This document shows, piece by piece, positions 14,898 to 29,800 of a DNA stretch of 38,216 bases. The position numbers and the translations under genes are program-made. The DNA comes from a virus. Location: positions 1-38,216 of the IMG/VR virus record IMGVR_UViG_3300024346_005423; one strand, 5' to 3'. Under the pieces are notes generated by a model, which was given only the letters and a program-made list of their open reading frames with translations, ran no database searches and was not told where the DNA came from. Every line of letters starts with the position of its first letter. Positions within the stretch are counted from its first letter, which is position 1.

Positions 14898-17800
14898 TTA
14901 ATTTATATCCGTTCTTAAGAATTCTGCACCATCTGTATATGCAATCTGTAACGGGTCACCCTCAGTGTAGTTATAGATTCCGGGTATTGGATTCCAAACA
15001 GTGTCATACAATACACTTGACATTTTATTTGTGGGCATTATACCAAATACTTCTGTAAAGGTTGGATTGTAAACCTGTACTCCCGTACCATTTACACCTC
15101 TTGTTAATTGAGATAATGTATTAGCTGCTAAATCACATTCACCAAACCCAATCTGTTCGCCGTTAATATAAATTAGACGGCCTTCAACTGAAGTAATGGT
15201 CAATTCATTCCCCACAGAAACTTGAGCAGAAATCTGTAATATTGGTGCAGTATCAATGATAACTATATTGTAATTTGAAGGATTGACTAAGGTTGAAGTA
15301 GTATTGTTGTAAACAATAACAAGACTAATTGCGTTCTTATTAGCAGTTAATCCAATATCATATGTCCCGTTAACTTGAACTGGACATATAACATTTTGTA
15401 CTATATTGTCAGTTACTCTTGACAAATCGTTCAGATAAATAATCTCATCAGTATTTTGCAATGGTTCTGTTAACCATGTTCTAGTCTCTACATTGGATCT
15501 GAATACCGTAGAATTGCCTTGCAGTGACACATTCAACAAATATACTTGCTCATTTGGAGTTGCCGTTGGCATCATACTTGTAATAATAACTTCATCCCCA
15601 GATACAATAGTAGTTAATATGCTCAACTTATTGTATGGATTTAATTTCAAGTTTTTTGAAGGTACACGGTAACCGTTAACAGTTACCCACAATCTATCCA
15701 CATTTACTTGTTGGAATAGTGAAACATTAATTGCTCCGGAATCATTTGATAATACAAATTCAGATTCATTTGGATATCTATTTTCAGAAATAGTAAATGA
15801 TAATGTGTCAGGTTGTACAGCTAATACAAAGTATTCAGTTTTTTCTTCAATCCCACCTAGAATATCAGTTCCAGCAGGTGAATCATCTAACGTGAAATAA
15901 ACAGGAGTTCCGGGAGTTAAATTAGTAGTACTATCAACTGTAATTTTATTTCCAGTTGAACTTGTAGCAGTTGCTATAGTGTCTGCTACCGTAAACAATT
16001 GATTTAGCCAAACAAAACCACCAGATATATATGTTGAACAAAACGGTACTGGATAATTTTGAGCACCCGGAGTAGAATCATACGGAGCAGTATATAAATC
16101 AATTATTCTAGTTGTTATTATGTTAGCATAATAAGTATTGTTATTTAACTGTGTAGAACCAAGTATATCGTCAATACGAACTATTGCATTTTGTGTTAAG
16201 TTTGTATCTATACCAGTAGTAACTCTTACTACAGGATCACCGCCCACAGTAACTATGGTTATAGCTACAATATTTGCTACAGTCACTCCGGTAATATTAT
16301 ATTGGCTGCTTAAATATTGACGATCAGTTAAGTTATATGAAGTTACAGCAATAACTGACCCATTACTAGGAGCAACATCAAATACTATTGTATTAGTATC
16401 GGTACTGATAGTATAAGCTGAACTTGTTTGTCTTATACCATCAATTTCAACTATAGCATTTAGTGGATTGTTGTCACCTATATAGTTAGTCAATACGAAT
16501 GAGACTGTTGAACCATTGCCAGTGAATAACTGAGTTTGTGGTATTGTATAACCATATTGTATTGGTAATGTTTCTCCAAACAATGTAAAATTCAAATAAT
16601 CAACTGATGCATCATATGAGGTTAATATTGTAGGATTTTCTGGATCGTATTTTCCTGCAAAAACAAGTTTAGCAAAAGTACTATTACTTATAATACCAAT
16701 AGCATAATCTTTACTTATAAAACTTGCACCGCCGATGCTATCGGTTAAAACAACAACTGATCCACCGGGACTAGTTGAAATAGTAAATTCAGTACCATTT
16801 ATAATTGTTTTAACATAATAAATTCTATGCGGGACAATGATACCACCAAACATAGTATCGCTAAACACTATTTGATCATTTGTTGCTAAGCCGGTAGTAG
16901 TGAGACATGTAATTGCATTGTTACTTGCCTTAGTGCGTGTTATTGGTTTTGTTGTTCCTAACACCAGGTTAGTACCATTGTAAATTGTTAATGGTAAAGT
17001 CCATGTAGCCCCATATTCATATTGAATTTTCACTTGCATTGACCCTGATGCAGTACTCAACTGAAAAGTAGGACCTGCTATACCATTTGGCGCAGTAAGT
17101 GAAATAGTTATTTGATTTGTAACTAAACTTATAGTTTTAACATAGTAAATAATATCTACTACCACCCCTCCAAACACTGTTCCTTGAAAATATATTGGAC
17201 CATTTAATACAAACTCAGTAACATTATCACAAGTGATACTATCTACTGATGAATTAGTTGATGTAGCTATTACTGTATCAGGTGGAGTAGCTGGTCTAAT
17301 CAAACCTGACCCCTGAGATATATCTGCTCTATAACTTGCATCTACATATATTTCATTAAATCCTGTAACACTATTGGTTCTTATAGGAGAATTTTCGGTA
17401 TCTGTTTTTACTAATTGATAACCGTTGCCCACTTCATATACGTCAATTCTTAAACTATCAGAGATTCCCTCAGACACAAAATAAGACAAAGGATCATTTA
17501 ATATTACTACTTTATTAATCCAATCAATTGTAAAATCAATGCCGTCGTAAATGGTATTACTCAATTCAGTTGAGTATGTAATAACAAAAACACTCAACTG
17601 TGCAGGGGTTTGTACTAAATTAGCAAAACTATATTCAGTCTGTGCTCCTGAAGTTGGGAAAATTTCAGTTGATACTACGTTATATCCTACATTTTGATAT
17701 ATAGTTTCATCCCAGTTTGTTCCTGGACGAGTTCTGACTATCATTGATATTGTGTCGGATACTATCCCGGCTACTAATTCTTCTGGGCCATATCCATTAG

Positions 17801-20800
17801 TAAACGCATCACCTTGCACATCATATACACTGGGTAATAGATTAAAAGTATTTGTTAATGACCATGTTTCTGCATCCGGACTAGAAATTATTGTATTGTT
17901 TAAACCAACTGCCACATATTCACCGGCTGAAGTATTAACAACAACGCTTAGTAAATCATCAGTAACACTTGATGTTTGTATTTCCCAAGTTATACCAAAT
18001 ATATCAGATGTGAGAACAGCTCCGTTTTCACCTACTACAACAAATAACTCGCTAATAGCGTCCCATATGATATGATTTAAATCATCTGCCACGCCCGAAG
18101 ATTGGACGAACCAAACATTGATATCAGAAATACTTGTATAAATTATACCATTGTCTCCGACTGCTACAATTTCTTGTTCGTTGTATGCTACACTGTTAAA
18201 TCCAAACGAAGTATCGTAAAACGGAACTTGTGTCCATGTTATACCATCTGAACTTTTATAAATTATTCCAAAGTTAGTAGCAATACTACTTATTACTTGT
18301 TGACTAAACCCTACTGCTATGTAACCAGTATATCCAGCAGAAACAACATAAGTTACATCATTTAATACATTAGTTAACCCGGTAGTAAACGCAAAACGCT
18401 CAGTCCAAGTTATTCCATCAGTTGATGTAACAATGTTATCTCCCACTGCAACAAACATCCCACTATGATATGTCACTGAATTTAATGATGTTGCTGGGAC
18501 TGTTTTAGCTGACCAGTTAAATCCATCAATACTTAATAAAATAGGAGTAGCTTGATTATTTGTTGTGATTAAGTATTTTCCACCGGCATACAACATGTTT
18601 GAGATGCCGATTGGATAAGCAGATATTTTGTTTATCTCCCAGTCGTCTCCGGTTGTACTTGCATTTATAGCAGTATAAGTTGAAGTATCTGATCCGGTCA
18701 AATAAGTTAATCCGTTCCAAACAATAGCTTTTAAATCAATGCCGACTGGATAGAATGGTTGATCTATTAAAATAGTATCAAGGGCAAACTCGTCGGCTGG
18801 TGCAAATGCATTACCCATATAAGTACTATTAGGATATGTTATTCCCGAAACCAATTGAGTTAAGTCTACCCCGGGCATATTAATTGTAGGTTCGTAGTAA
18901 CCAATGATTCTATCTAGGGCATTTAATCTATTGTCACCGGAGCTTAATACCTCCCACTTACCAAATACAAATTCTAAATCGTTGTTACTGATAACACATT
19001 GATACAATTGTTTATTGAATTTTACAATACTTGGATTGAAGAAAAACGGTTCAGGTAATAACGCATAATCACCTGATTTAGCCATATTCATTGTTCCGGT
19101 TGCATCAGCTAATATATCAAATACTGAACCGTCTATTGTTTCAGAAATAGTCACAGTAGTTACTGTTGGTTTGCTTTTAACATAGTAGGTAAACCCTGCC
19201 GTTAATCCACCAAACACAGTTGATATAACTGTTCCAGTACCTGAAGAAGTTTGAGTAGCAACAAATACTTGACCTACAGTATTAGTTACTGCACCGGCTA
19301 AGGTAAAATTGCTTGTACCTAATGTTAATATCTGATAAGTTTGTCCGGCTTCAATAGAAGTAGCATTAATTATTGCTGTAAATTCTACTGCATCATTGAT
19401 ATTAAAATCATTTGAACTTGCTACAGTTATTCGGTTGGTTGATTCAGTTACACCTGTCACAGTTGTTGATGTTATTCCAATGAACGGGAAGTTTTGACCA
19501 GTAACTGCCGCTGTTAGTTCAGGATTTGAGTATAACTCAATTTGATTTTCAGAATAAACTTTAACATAGTATTGTTGATTATCTCCTACAGGAGTTCCTG
19601 TACCTATTCCGGTTAGGACTCCGCCGGTTGAATTTATAGTCAATACTTGATATGACAAATCATTTGTTATAGTTGTTCCGCCAACATCTGTACCTAAAAT
19701 AGTTATAATATTATTAACTGCATATCCACTTCCTAAAATTTCAGGAACTGTGATGTAACCACCTAAAGTATAACTTACATTAAATGTTGGTGTAGTACCT
19801 ACTACTTGTGTTAATGTCACCGGTCCAAGTTGAGTTGATAAGCTATTGCTTACTGTAATGTAGGTTTCTCCAGTACCGGTCATTGTTCCAGTACTGGTAG
19901 TAACAGTGACCGCGGAAAGGCTATCAATTGCAGATGCAATTTTAAATCTACCTGTGTTAACTGGTGGACTACCATCAATACTAAAAACATAGTATACTGT
20001 GTTCAATGATATTCCACCCAATGATGTACCGGTGAATACTATTGGCATACCAACATACAAGATAGCAGTTGTGTTGGGGTTAGAAGCTACCGGCAAAGTC
20101 AACCAATTCCCTGTTGCATTAGTATTAGTTACTGTAACTAAAGTAACACCATTGTCTATAATAGTATATGGCCCACCTGCTGTTGTTAGTCCACCTATGT
20201 TACTAGCAACATTAAAATCCATATCATCATAGATATTAGTAATACCACCACTTGCTGCTGATAAACAAATTCTATTTACTGATGTTAAAGTTGAAGTAAT
20301 TTCTCTGGTTAATAAGTTAGAAACAGTCCCTGATACACCAACATATGGACCACCTGAAACATAGAATGTTAATGCTTGGCCGTTGATTTGACCCGGACTG
20401 ACAGGTAATCCAACATTAAGTGTCATTAATCCTGTCCCGGTAGTTAACTGTAATGCATCTGCTTGACTTGTCAATACGCAAGTAGAATCAACTAATGGAA
20501 TTGAATAATTTGATAGAGAAACAGCCGAGCCATTTATACTAAGAGAAATAGAGAATGTTGTATTTCCACCAAACAATTCTCTTATATAGTATAATTGTCC
20601 AGCGACTATCCCACCAAACACACCTCCGGTGAATATGATTGGTTCATTTACCCTCAAATCTAGTGTACTCTCACACGTAATAGAATTATTAGCAGAAGAA
20701 GTTGCAGAAATATAAAATAGTGTTGGATCACTATTAGTTGACATAGTGAATGTTTTATTATCAATTACAGTTATTACATAATAAATTTCGTTTTCTATAA

Positions 20801-23800
20801 CTCCACCAAACACATCCCCTACCAAGAATACAGGAAGTCCAACGTAGAAACCAGTTGTACCGTTTAGTCCTGTAGGGGATAATTGTACAGTAACAAAATT
20901 AGTAGTTACTGCGGTATTAGTAACTGATCTTATTCCACTGTAATTTAAAGTCATTACTGCTACGTTAGTGAGTTCACCAACATACAATGTTAGTCCGGCT
21001 AGTGATATGGTTGCTGTATTTTGTGCAAAAACTGCGCCTGGGTTACCGTTTACATCAATTGAAGCAGAAAGTGTAAACCCGGTATTTTCTAATAGAGTCG
21101 CAGTACCTGTGCCACCGGCTGTAGATTTTGATATAATAACATCTCCCGCTGCATAAGTTATGCTTATTGTATCAGCTACGCTATTCCAATTAGTTGTGCC
21201 TAATACAGTAATTACATAATTATATCCTATACTAAGGGCAGAAGAAGATGTACTAGTTGCAGTTGGTAACTGTACTAGTGATTTTACATAATAGATGGTT
21301 TCATCAACTAGGGTAGTTCCTGTAACAGAGCCTATAAATTTAACTGGCATTCCTATATAGAAACCAATTGTAGAACCAATGCTACCTGCTACCGGTGCTC
21401 CACCTTCACTAGGAATAATTCTTATTGCATTTTGATAAGCAGTAGTAGAATATCCAGAACCATAAGTTTGAACAGTAGCTCTAGTTCTAGATGACCAAGT
21501 CAATGTTTGTTGATTTTCTGCATCTACAATTTCAAAACTTGAACCCGTTACACTAGCTGAAACAGAATTTATTGGGGGTTGTGTACTACTTAATAAAATA
21601 GATGATGATGATGCTGATGATATTTGATTACTAGTATTCAAGTCTCCTGCATATGATGCTCCATAGAAGTTACCTGAAGCCCAAGGAATAATTTGAGAGT
21701 TATAAGTAGTTCTATCAAATTTAATTGATATGATATTTTCTCTTGTAGGAGTTGAACTTGGTACGCAGCTAGCAATTGCACCAAGACTAAAATTTTGAAT
21801 TCCTGAACCAGAATCAACCAATTCAATTCTGCCGTGATCTGCTAATGCTGCTTGATATGTATTGTAAAGAGCAAAGATTGGAACAGGTGCTATTTCTAAC
21901 AAGTTTATATAATATTTTTGATTAGGTATTAGACCTTGAATTCCTGAAGACCCTGCAGGAATAGTGTATACTATCAAATCTCCTGTCTGCAATGCCAAAG
22001 TATTTATTTGAATAGTATTGAACATACTACTTACATTAGAACTATCAACAGAAACAGTAAATGATGGCTCAATATTAATTTCAGGAAGAACTGCATATCC
22101 TTCTCCCGGATTGATGACATTGACTCCGATAACACTTCCTAAACTCATTATTGGGACAAACTGTGCTTCTACTCTTGGTGGCGGATACAATGATAAGTCA
22201 ATGTATACTGTAATTTTTGGAGGGTTTGTATATGCTTTTCCTGCATAAAGTACTAATACAGCAGGTAAGTCAGTGTAAATTTTTTCTCCGGGTAAGTGTA
22301 TAGTAATGGTTGTGCTATCTACTCCGCGTGAAATTCCAGTTAATTGATTAGTTGCTATATTTCTACCTACATAGCTTATTTTTTCTTCACCAATCGTTAT
22401 TACACCAGTTACCGGGAAACCATTTATATTAGAAACATATAATATAGTTGAATTCAAACTCATGTAAGATTCTAATAAAGCTATTGGATAATTAGTTTGT
22501 CCGGAAATATTCAATCCATAATTATTAAACCATTGACTATACGCATTAGTTTGCCATATTGGGGCAGTGTATAAATATTCATTATCTCCATCGGCTGATG
22601 AATATACTAACGCAGGCGTTATAAATTGTTGTATATCAGACTGATATTGTGCAGGTAAATCAAAGTCAGTAATATCCCCTTCAAATATATCAGTTCTAGT
22701 ATATTTGAAAATAAATTCTTTAATTACCACATGATATGGTTTTACTTCATCCAAATACCCTTCTAAGAACAGTTGGTTGTCAGTGCGAAAAACTTGTAAC
22801 GGTACTAATTCACGTATAGTATGTGATACATCTAAGAATGATGTTTTGTTTAACCAGGTCAAGTAATTTTGACTTTCAATTGTTTCACTTTGAATGTATT
22901 CAAACAACAAAATCAAACTTTTATTTCTGAAAATCAATAATTCATTAGTATAAATTTGTTCATTTAACGCACGAATTATATAACGAGTTTCAGTTGATGG
23001 ATATGAATCATATGGTGTAGTATCAAAGAAACTATCACCAAACCCCAATCTACCTTCAGCGTAATCCCACAAGGTAGATTTAAATTCAATAGTACCGTTT
23101 GTAAGTCCAATTCTAACCCAAACTCCCTCATTGCTTAAAATATAAGTCTCACTATTACTGTTACCATTTAATGCTACTGTAACAATAGTTCCTGATGCAA
23201 CACTTAATGTTGATAAGTCAGCGTATATTGGCACTTGCAATGCGGATTTAGTATTATTACTATAGCCAGGTGCCCACCAGTTTACATAATTCCAATAATC
23301 TGTAGTGTTGAAAAATTCACCTGTCTCAGACAAAAATGTAGCATTTCTCAATTCAGTAATAGGGAATTGTGACAATATAATATTAGCATATTGTAAATAA
23401 TTTTTTAATGCACCAAATCTATCGTAGAAGAAACCTTGTCTAGGTCTTGCTAATACACCAGTTTGCACTGCTTTTGGTAATAACGGATCAGGTACAACTC
23501 CACCTGCATTATCTACACCGCACATACTGTCTAGCATTCTGTTATATAAACCAATTGGTTCTGTTATTCCTACTGATGCATGATTTTGATATGCTGCACC
23601 AGAACCAGGAAAACCTGATAAGAAATCATCTGCATAATTTGCACGTATAAGACTATACTGAGAATGTGCTACATCGTCATTTGATCCAGTGGCATATCCA
23701 ATATGCAACACCGTATCTTTTGCATTTATATACTCAAAGCAATTATATAAACCAAACACGTTTGACAATAATGGCGCAAAGAAACTAATGCCAGATGACG

Positions 23801-26800
23801 CAGGCTGGGTAATATAAAATTCTAACGTAGAATCAGCTAAGGTCTTTCCTATTTTTTCAAATATAATATTTGTGTTTCTTGCCCAGAAATAATATACGGG
23901 TGTTATTAAGCCTTCAGCGTTAATCACTCCACTAGTTGTATAGTTATCAATACTATACGGGGTACCTGGACCTTGATATAAACTAGGAGGAACGTTACTT
24001 ACTATCCATGAATAAACAGCAACATTGCTACCCGGAAATAGTCTACCCCAATATTGACTATTATAGGTTATATCATTCTGGTGATAGTTCATAAAGCGAG
24101 AATTACTAGTATTAAACCATAACTGCCCAATTTTATCTGTGCCCCAAATTAACCCACCTTGCGTATATGATACACTGTTATAAGAAGCAGGATCAGCGTT
24201 TGAAACTACATCAATATTTTCTGCAACTGCACCTAACAATTTACCTTGCAATGGATCAATATAATCCAAGTTTTGTACTGTGTTATTAGTAGAAGCACTA
24301 AACAATTGAATGTTAAATACCCCATTGATATCTACTATTTCAGACGAACTTCTAAATACTGCCCAATCTGGTTCAGATATTGCACTATTGTATACCACTA
24401 CTTGCCCAATATAATCAGTTCCTAAATTGAAGTTTGGTGTACCAACTACTACTGTGTTATCGTTAAAATCTAATGCTGTTCCATAATATGGTTGTGAACC
24501 ATAGTCTAAATCTTGTGCGTTAATATTTTGTGCATAGACAAATTTGCCCGGAGTATTCAAGTCCTCATTATATGCAGCCACGTAATCAAACATATAAACT
24601 GCACCAGCATTAGTAAATGTATCAACCCATTGTGTTGCATTATTGTCAAATACGGTATCATTATCTAATTCATCATCTGTAAAGTCAAATGTAGTACCTG
24701 AAAAACGTGTGCCAGCTGGGGCACTAATTACAATAGACCCAGACGAGTTGTTGAGTTTTATCATAGAACCAAATTGAGTTCTACCAGCCAAGTGCGGACA
24801 ATATATCTTCTGTGTGGGCGTATACAATGTTACACCCATCTCACTCAACGTATTACTGTTTAACACAGTCAATGAAAGTTTGTTTCCGGCAACACTTAAA
24901 TTTGTATCAATTAATGATATTATTAATTTACCATTCAAATCAGATGCATAGATGTTAGTTATTGCTAGAAAGTTAATACTAGCTGCTACTGTAGCAGCAT
25001 CACCTGCAGGAAGTACAGCTTTAAACCCGTTTAACAATACGGTTCTTGGAGTAGTTATATTGCAATCTTCTATACCAATGATAGTGCCATATTTTTCGCC
25101 GCCATTTGTATATCTATGCACTGCACCTTCATAATTTTCTGCACTTAACTCAAATGGAGCACCTACTAGAATTTCATTTGCAAATTTATTAGTTTCTACA
25201 CTTGTTCCAAATTGTACACCTATTCTAGCAGTCTCGTTGTTAGTTAGTGTTTGAGTCAATACAAAATTTATACTGCTTACATTTAAAATATCCCCTGCAT
25301 TCAAAGTAGGTGAAGCGCCACTGTAAATGTTTAGTGTAGACCCTATTACACTATAATAGCTATCTTCCATAGCAGTTCCATTGTTTGAAACAAACAACGG
25401 TGATGTTTGACCATTTGCGGTCATTGTTCCAGAACTATTAGTTAGTGCAAGAGTAGTACCGTCTCTGGTCAATGACAAAGTTATTGTTGAACCTGAAATA
25501 AGTTTTACATAATACACTGTGTTAGCGGCTATTCCGCCATATGGAGTACCTGTAAATACAATAGGTGTTCCTTCAGCCCCACCAATTAGTCCTAATATAC
25601 TACCTAATGTAATTGCATTACTTGATATTGAATTAGCGGTTGTAGTTAACGCAGTAGGAGTCCATGCTAATTGAAATTGTAATGGAATATATGCCTGACT
25701 AGTAGATTGTGCTTCAAAATTCTGTATAGTTCTACCAAATACATATGTATAACCGTAATTCGCAGTGTTAATATCATAGTCTTGCTGCGGTGTTCCAATT
25801 ACAATAGTATCTCCGTAATAATCAGTTGAGATTGAGTAACCAAACGAATCTGCTGATATTACTCCTGCTACTGATAATGTTAATGCAGTGCCGTCGAGGT
25901 TTTTAACCTGAACATATAATGTAGTAGCAGGAGATCTACGATAAACATATACTTTAGCATTATCAGTATCAGAAATGTATAACCAATTTTTATCTCCTGA
26001 CATGGCAGTAGACCTGCCCCAATTAGTTACTCCTGTCGGAGCTGCTATAGTTTGATACAAATCTAAACTATTTTGAAGTTGCGTTATTACTAATTGGTAA
26101 ATGTAAACCTTCTTGTCACCGGTTGGTTCTGATATCACAAACAAATCATCAATGTATGATATCTCTGATCCAAAAGATGCACCCTTAGTAATAGTTTGAA
26201 GTATAGAATATGAATTAGTTTCTGGGTAATATCTATAACGATAAACTTCACCAGAAATACTATCACCAATTAAAAATCCTAAATTAGTTGTAAAAGCCAC
26301 TGCGCTACCAAAGTAGTTGCTACCTACATTTTCTATTTGTTTGGTATATTGATAGTTTATGCTCTTGCGATAAACTGCCCAGTCTCCATCATTATTTGTA
26401 TCTACCCAAACTTTTAATTTATTAAATTCATTATCTAATAACGGTAGATTAATAATTTCAGGTGCTGTTACTACACGATAGGATTGCATTCTAAATCCAA
26501 TCCCCAATCCAGCAATATTTGTTAGTTGTGGATTCAATACCGTGTTAATGATAACATTAAATGAGTCTACTACCAGTGCTACAACATAGTAATTGTCAAT
26601 ATTAACATTAAAGTTGGCAATTGCAAAAATTTGATATCTTGTTAAGTTATGTGGGTATCTAAAGGTAATAGTTACTGTACCATTTAAATTATTCTTGGCA
26701 TTAATTACTGGTCCCAAACTAGCAGGAGAGTACACTTGCCAATCTGCCATATAGTTTGCTAACCAAACATAATCACGAACATAGAATTCACTAATAGGTA

Positions 26801-29800
26801 TAATTGTTCCGGCAGCGTTTTGTGCCCTGCCTAATCCAGAATAGTAATAACTAGCCATTTTAACGTCATTAAAGTTTACATAGCCTGCGGTAGGATATAA
26901 TGTAGATGGTTGGGTATATGATAGCGTTTGTAAAACATTTGGTGATGTGATTGGTCTACCGTAATTGAAAACGTTGGATAATGGAACTTCTTGTTGCACC
27001 CCGGTGTTGGTTATAATACCATTTGTCAACCCTACAATAGAAGGATTACCAGTTAAATCAGGTTGACTTAACCTGAATTCAATAAAGTTGTTATTTAATA
27101 CCCCGCCAAACTCACCGGATTGTATAGCCCAATTTTCATATAATTCATAATCAATACCACCTTGTGGTAAACTAGCACCCTTGAAAGCACTAGCTGCATT
27201 TAATGTACCTTTATCTTTGATTAAATTTTGATATATGTTGACTTGAGTTATGTCAGTAAAATCAGCTAACGCCATGTAAGAACGTGGGCGATAACCAATC
27301 AAACTGAAACTTAACAAGTCAGCATCATTTTCTAAATTAGCGGTGTTTACATCATAATACAATGTACTTTCGTATGAACGAGTTTGACTGTTAGGTAATA
27401 AACCTTTTTGTATTTCATCATATGAGGTTACTACCCAATCTCGTTCATTGAAAATTGCAGCAGCTTGTATTATTCTTAACGCTGACCAGTACCGATTCTT
27501 ATATTTTACAATAGAACCTTGGGTATATTTTATTTCGGTACTCCACTCTTGGATATTATCTTGGTTAAGTATAAAACCAAACGCATCTATTTTTCCATCC
27601 CACTCAGCAGTTTTTGTGCCACGCACCGTAATACGATTTTGTCGTAGACCAGTGACTAAATTATAGATTATATCATTGAATAATGTTACATTATCAAATA
27701 CAATGCCATTTTCAACATTGCTTATATTAAGTTGACTATAAGCAACGGTATCACCTTGATTTAATGGTTTAGCTGAGAATAAAGTACCTTCACGTATTAT
27801 CTCCATATCGGTTAATGATATTGGATATAGATTTTGATTCAACACAAAGTTTGATTTTTGTATTGTCAATGGTTGTACAATTTGACTTTCTTTGTCAATT
27901 GAAAGTATATTAGCTGAAGGGTTAATAGTAGTAATACTTCCTAAGCCCCAACCGGTTTGTACCCAATATAAAAATTCTGCAACCATTTGTTGCCATGTAA
28001 TAGGTATACCATTTTCAATTTGTTCAAAAATAACGCCCTGACTAGTTAAATATTCACCGTAACTTACTAAGAATTGTGATACTTGTTCTGGGTTGTAAAA
28101 TTCAGTACCGTAGGGTATTATTGTTACATCATCAGAAAATTGAGTGGTAGTAACTACTGTTAATTTTTCTACTTTAGTTTCTTGAAAGCGGCCGCCGGCA
28201 ATAGGAGTGGCTATTTTAAAATACGCATTTGTCTGCGAGTTGCCGTATACTTTGTAACTGAATGCATTAGAAGTTATATTGGGTTTAGATATTTGAATTA
28301 TTACACTACTATAAACAATTCTATCAAACGGTTGATTTTCATACAACAATAAGTTGTAGCTTTCGTCAGGAATCAGCAATGAACTGTTATTGCTATTAGC
28401 TGAACTTTTTTCTACATAAAATTGTAATAAATTTTTATCGCTAAATCCTGCCATGCGATATACTAAACGAACATCTAAATTATTCAATAAGGTTGTAATG
28501 TTAGTTGTTGCATCAACCCCAACTTGTTTTTCGTAATCAATTATCCAATTGATATAGCTAGTTGCAGGTGTACCTAAACCATAGATAGGTATATCAGTTA
28601 TTGATAAATGAGTTCTATTATTTACTAGATATTGATTAAATTCTAAATTGTATTTGTAGTGATCTACATCTACCCCCAAATTAAAGAAGTCGGCTGGTTT
28701 TGTTAACGCTAATATACGCATCCAATCAAACGGCCAAGTACTACTTCTACGATAACTAAATTCAGTTGGGCCAACATCTCCTATTTTCCAATCACGCTGA
28801 AATAAATTTTGATTGTAGTTACCTACAATTGACTCAAACGGAGCTATTAAATCACCGTTACTATTTACTGGTATTATATCTAGTAATCCATCACGAATAT
28901 ATTTAGGTCTTACAAAAGGTTCTCCATTATTCCAAACTACACCGGCAGCTAAATCTCCCCAAAGAACTAAGTTTTCACTTGTGTATGGTGCAGCACCATA
29001 CCTAATTTCCCACCAAGTTGGCTTATTAGTAAAACCAATCATTTCCCACGGGGTTTCGTCAGGAGTAGAAGTATCGTAAAAATACAAATATGTACCTCTA
29101 AAATAACCTTGCTCAATAGCAGCCCTGTCTAGTTTGTTTCCACTATTTCGGTAGTTTAAACTATATTGATTGGTTTTATTAAATAATTGTGTTTTATAGT
29201 CAATTCTGTTTTGACCCACCCAATTTAAAAATGATTCACTATATATTTGTAAAAACTCATCATAGTTATAATCTGTATTTCTAAAGAAACCAGGAATAAC
29301 TAAACCTTCATATGAACCAGCAGGAACCGTTTCGCTTAATTTCAAATTGTTATATACCCGAGTTTCGTACTCAAGTAATACTTGGTCTCTGAAATCAGAT
29401 AAGGTATTTGTTGTAGAGTTATATTCTCCGTATAGCTTGTTGAAAGAACCGTCATGCCCAACAATAAAATAAGTAGGGGTAGAGTATGCAGTATCTAAAG
29501 TTACGTTAGGTATTGTTGCAGGATATAATCCTAACTTTGTAGGAGTGTTTGGAACATAACTACCATATGTTTGATTATATTCGTTGACAGTAATCTGGTC
29601 ATTTGGTATTAAGTCAGTTGTTATAGTCAACACCGGTGAGTCTGAACTTACCGTGTAGTCCACTCCTGAAATTAATTGAGTTTGAACTCCGGAACGAGTT
29701 AGATAAACTAACACCCCGTAATAGTTTGCAGTAGCAAAAGTATAAATTCTGCTTAATGGATATCTACTGGTATCAAGTGAGTTTGCAAAAGAATATGTAT

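Noticed and set aside
21638-21826. Minus-strand 62-codon frame within the giant gene
   Set aside because: It is a different frame inside the continuous 6161-codon gene with no start signal and a leucine/glutamine-rich shadow composition.
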